From contig FTLJ01000788.1 of assembly GCA_900155495.1 (NCBI GenBank), positions 1-57,422 on the forward strand: a stretch of DNA of 57,422 nt, in the 5' to 3' direction. The DNA is from Porogramme epimiltina (lineage: Eukaryota > Basidiomycota > Agaricomycetes > Polyporales > Polyporaceae). The notes under the pieces were generated by a model. That model worked only from the letters and a program-made list of their open reading frames with translations, was not told the origin of the DNA and did not search any database. Positions 57,007 through 57,422 of this stretch are shown here, piece after piece. Each line of letters starts with the position of its first letter. Position 1 is the first letter of the stretch. Position numbers and translations under genes: made by a program.

Positions 57007-57422
57007 GAGATGCCCTTCCTTCGTAAAACGGACATCCGACCAACCCACGCCCTCGCCATTATGAGCAGCACCATCCCCTTCCCGACCATGGCCCACGACT
57101 CCCCACATCGTTCCGGTCCGTCCTCGCCGACATCAATATCCCGCCCGTCCTCCCCGTCCTCGCCCTACTCCCCCGTCGACGCGGAGCCATTCATCATTCC
57201 TATCGACGCCGCGCTGTTCTCCTCTCGGTTCGGACACGGCGTCGCCCGCTCCCTCGCCGCAGGCCTATCAATCCGGCCCGCAACACCCCTTGTACGCTGG
57301 GACCGGTCGAGAGGAGTACACCTCATCACGCTCCCGGTCATTCCACTGTACGTCCCCCACCCGGCCAGCATCCCCCACCTCCTGCTCTTCGGCCAGGGCC
57401 TCCCTCTCTCCCCCACCTCCCC
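57007..57422 (+). CDS. 5' part of an unidentified protein, possibly Clp1-like, running off the window
   Basis: From the ATG at 57007 the frame stays open for 138 codons to the last base, so the gene is cut by the window end. Residues 30-60 are rich in Ser and Pro (SGPSSPTSISRPSSPSSP). A more ordered part follows, with PFIIPIDAALFSSRFGHG, then RPATPLVRWDRSRGVHLITL and VPHPASIPHLLLFGQGL. Ordered codons with little bias to stops and a low-complexity head followed by a folded-looking part suggest a real gene. The later part reminds me of basidiomycete Clp1-like developmental proteins, but this is a weak recollection that needs the missing 3' part. In-frame Met codons at 57061 and 57088 are alternative starts. 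An intron near the end cannot be excluded. Confidence 0.55.

Overview
This is a stretch of a filamentous fungal nuclear genome, most likely an agaricomycete basidiomycete of the polypore kind. The reasons are: genes split by many 50-60 nt GT-AG introns with CTAAC/CTGAC-like branch points, GC-rich coding DNA with G/C-ending codons, P450s of the type expanded in wood-decay fungi, lineage-specific F-box/leucine-rich proteins, and small secreted proteins. The taxon is an inference; no rRNA or other marker is present.

Layout. 0.5-1.1 kb: a small secreted protein (-). 4.2-6.7 kb: a 14-exon cytochrome P450 (+). 7.0-9.1 kb: a secreted lysophospholipase/phospholipase B (-). 11.2-15.7 kb: a tandem pair of DUF2461 (TIGR02453-type) proteins with lysine-rich heads and acidic tails (+); the second copy has lost a splice donor. 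16.4-18.8 kb: a secreted alpha/beta-hydrolase with a TAP-like C-terminus (+). 19.3-22.1 kb: the DEAD-box ribosome-biogenesis helicase Dbp4/Hca4 (+). 23.1-24.8 kb: an F-box-like protein (+). 26.0-27.5 kb: a second P450 (+). 28.0-28.6 kb: a second small secreted protein (-) with the same internal exon lengths as the first. 29.4-35.1 kb: a VWA8-type AAA+/von Willebrand A ATPase (-), divergently paired with a CLN3/battenin homologue at 35.6-37.7 kb (+). 38.1-47.4 kb: three F-box/LRR-like paralogues on the minus strand, with a short-chain dehydrogenase between the first and second and repeated spacer DNA around all of them. 50.2-53.0 kb: acetyl-CoA synthetase (+). 53.0-57.0 kb: no confident gene. 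57.0 kb to the end: the 5' part of an open frame that runs off the window.

Housekeeping genes (Dbp4, VWA8, CLN3, acetyl-CoA synthetase) alternate with accessory, duplication-prone genes. The F-box cluster is the most dynamic part. Its spacers are visibly more alike than the proteins they flank, its acidic C-terminal tails are eroding independently, and the dehydrogenase sits exactly between blocks that are nearly joined in the neighbouring unit. I see no operon-like logic, no biosynthetic core gene, no RNA gene, no CRISPR array and no intact transposon. All intron-exon structures were read by eye from splice signals and protein continuity.
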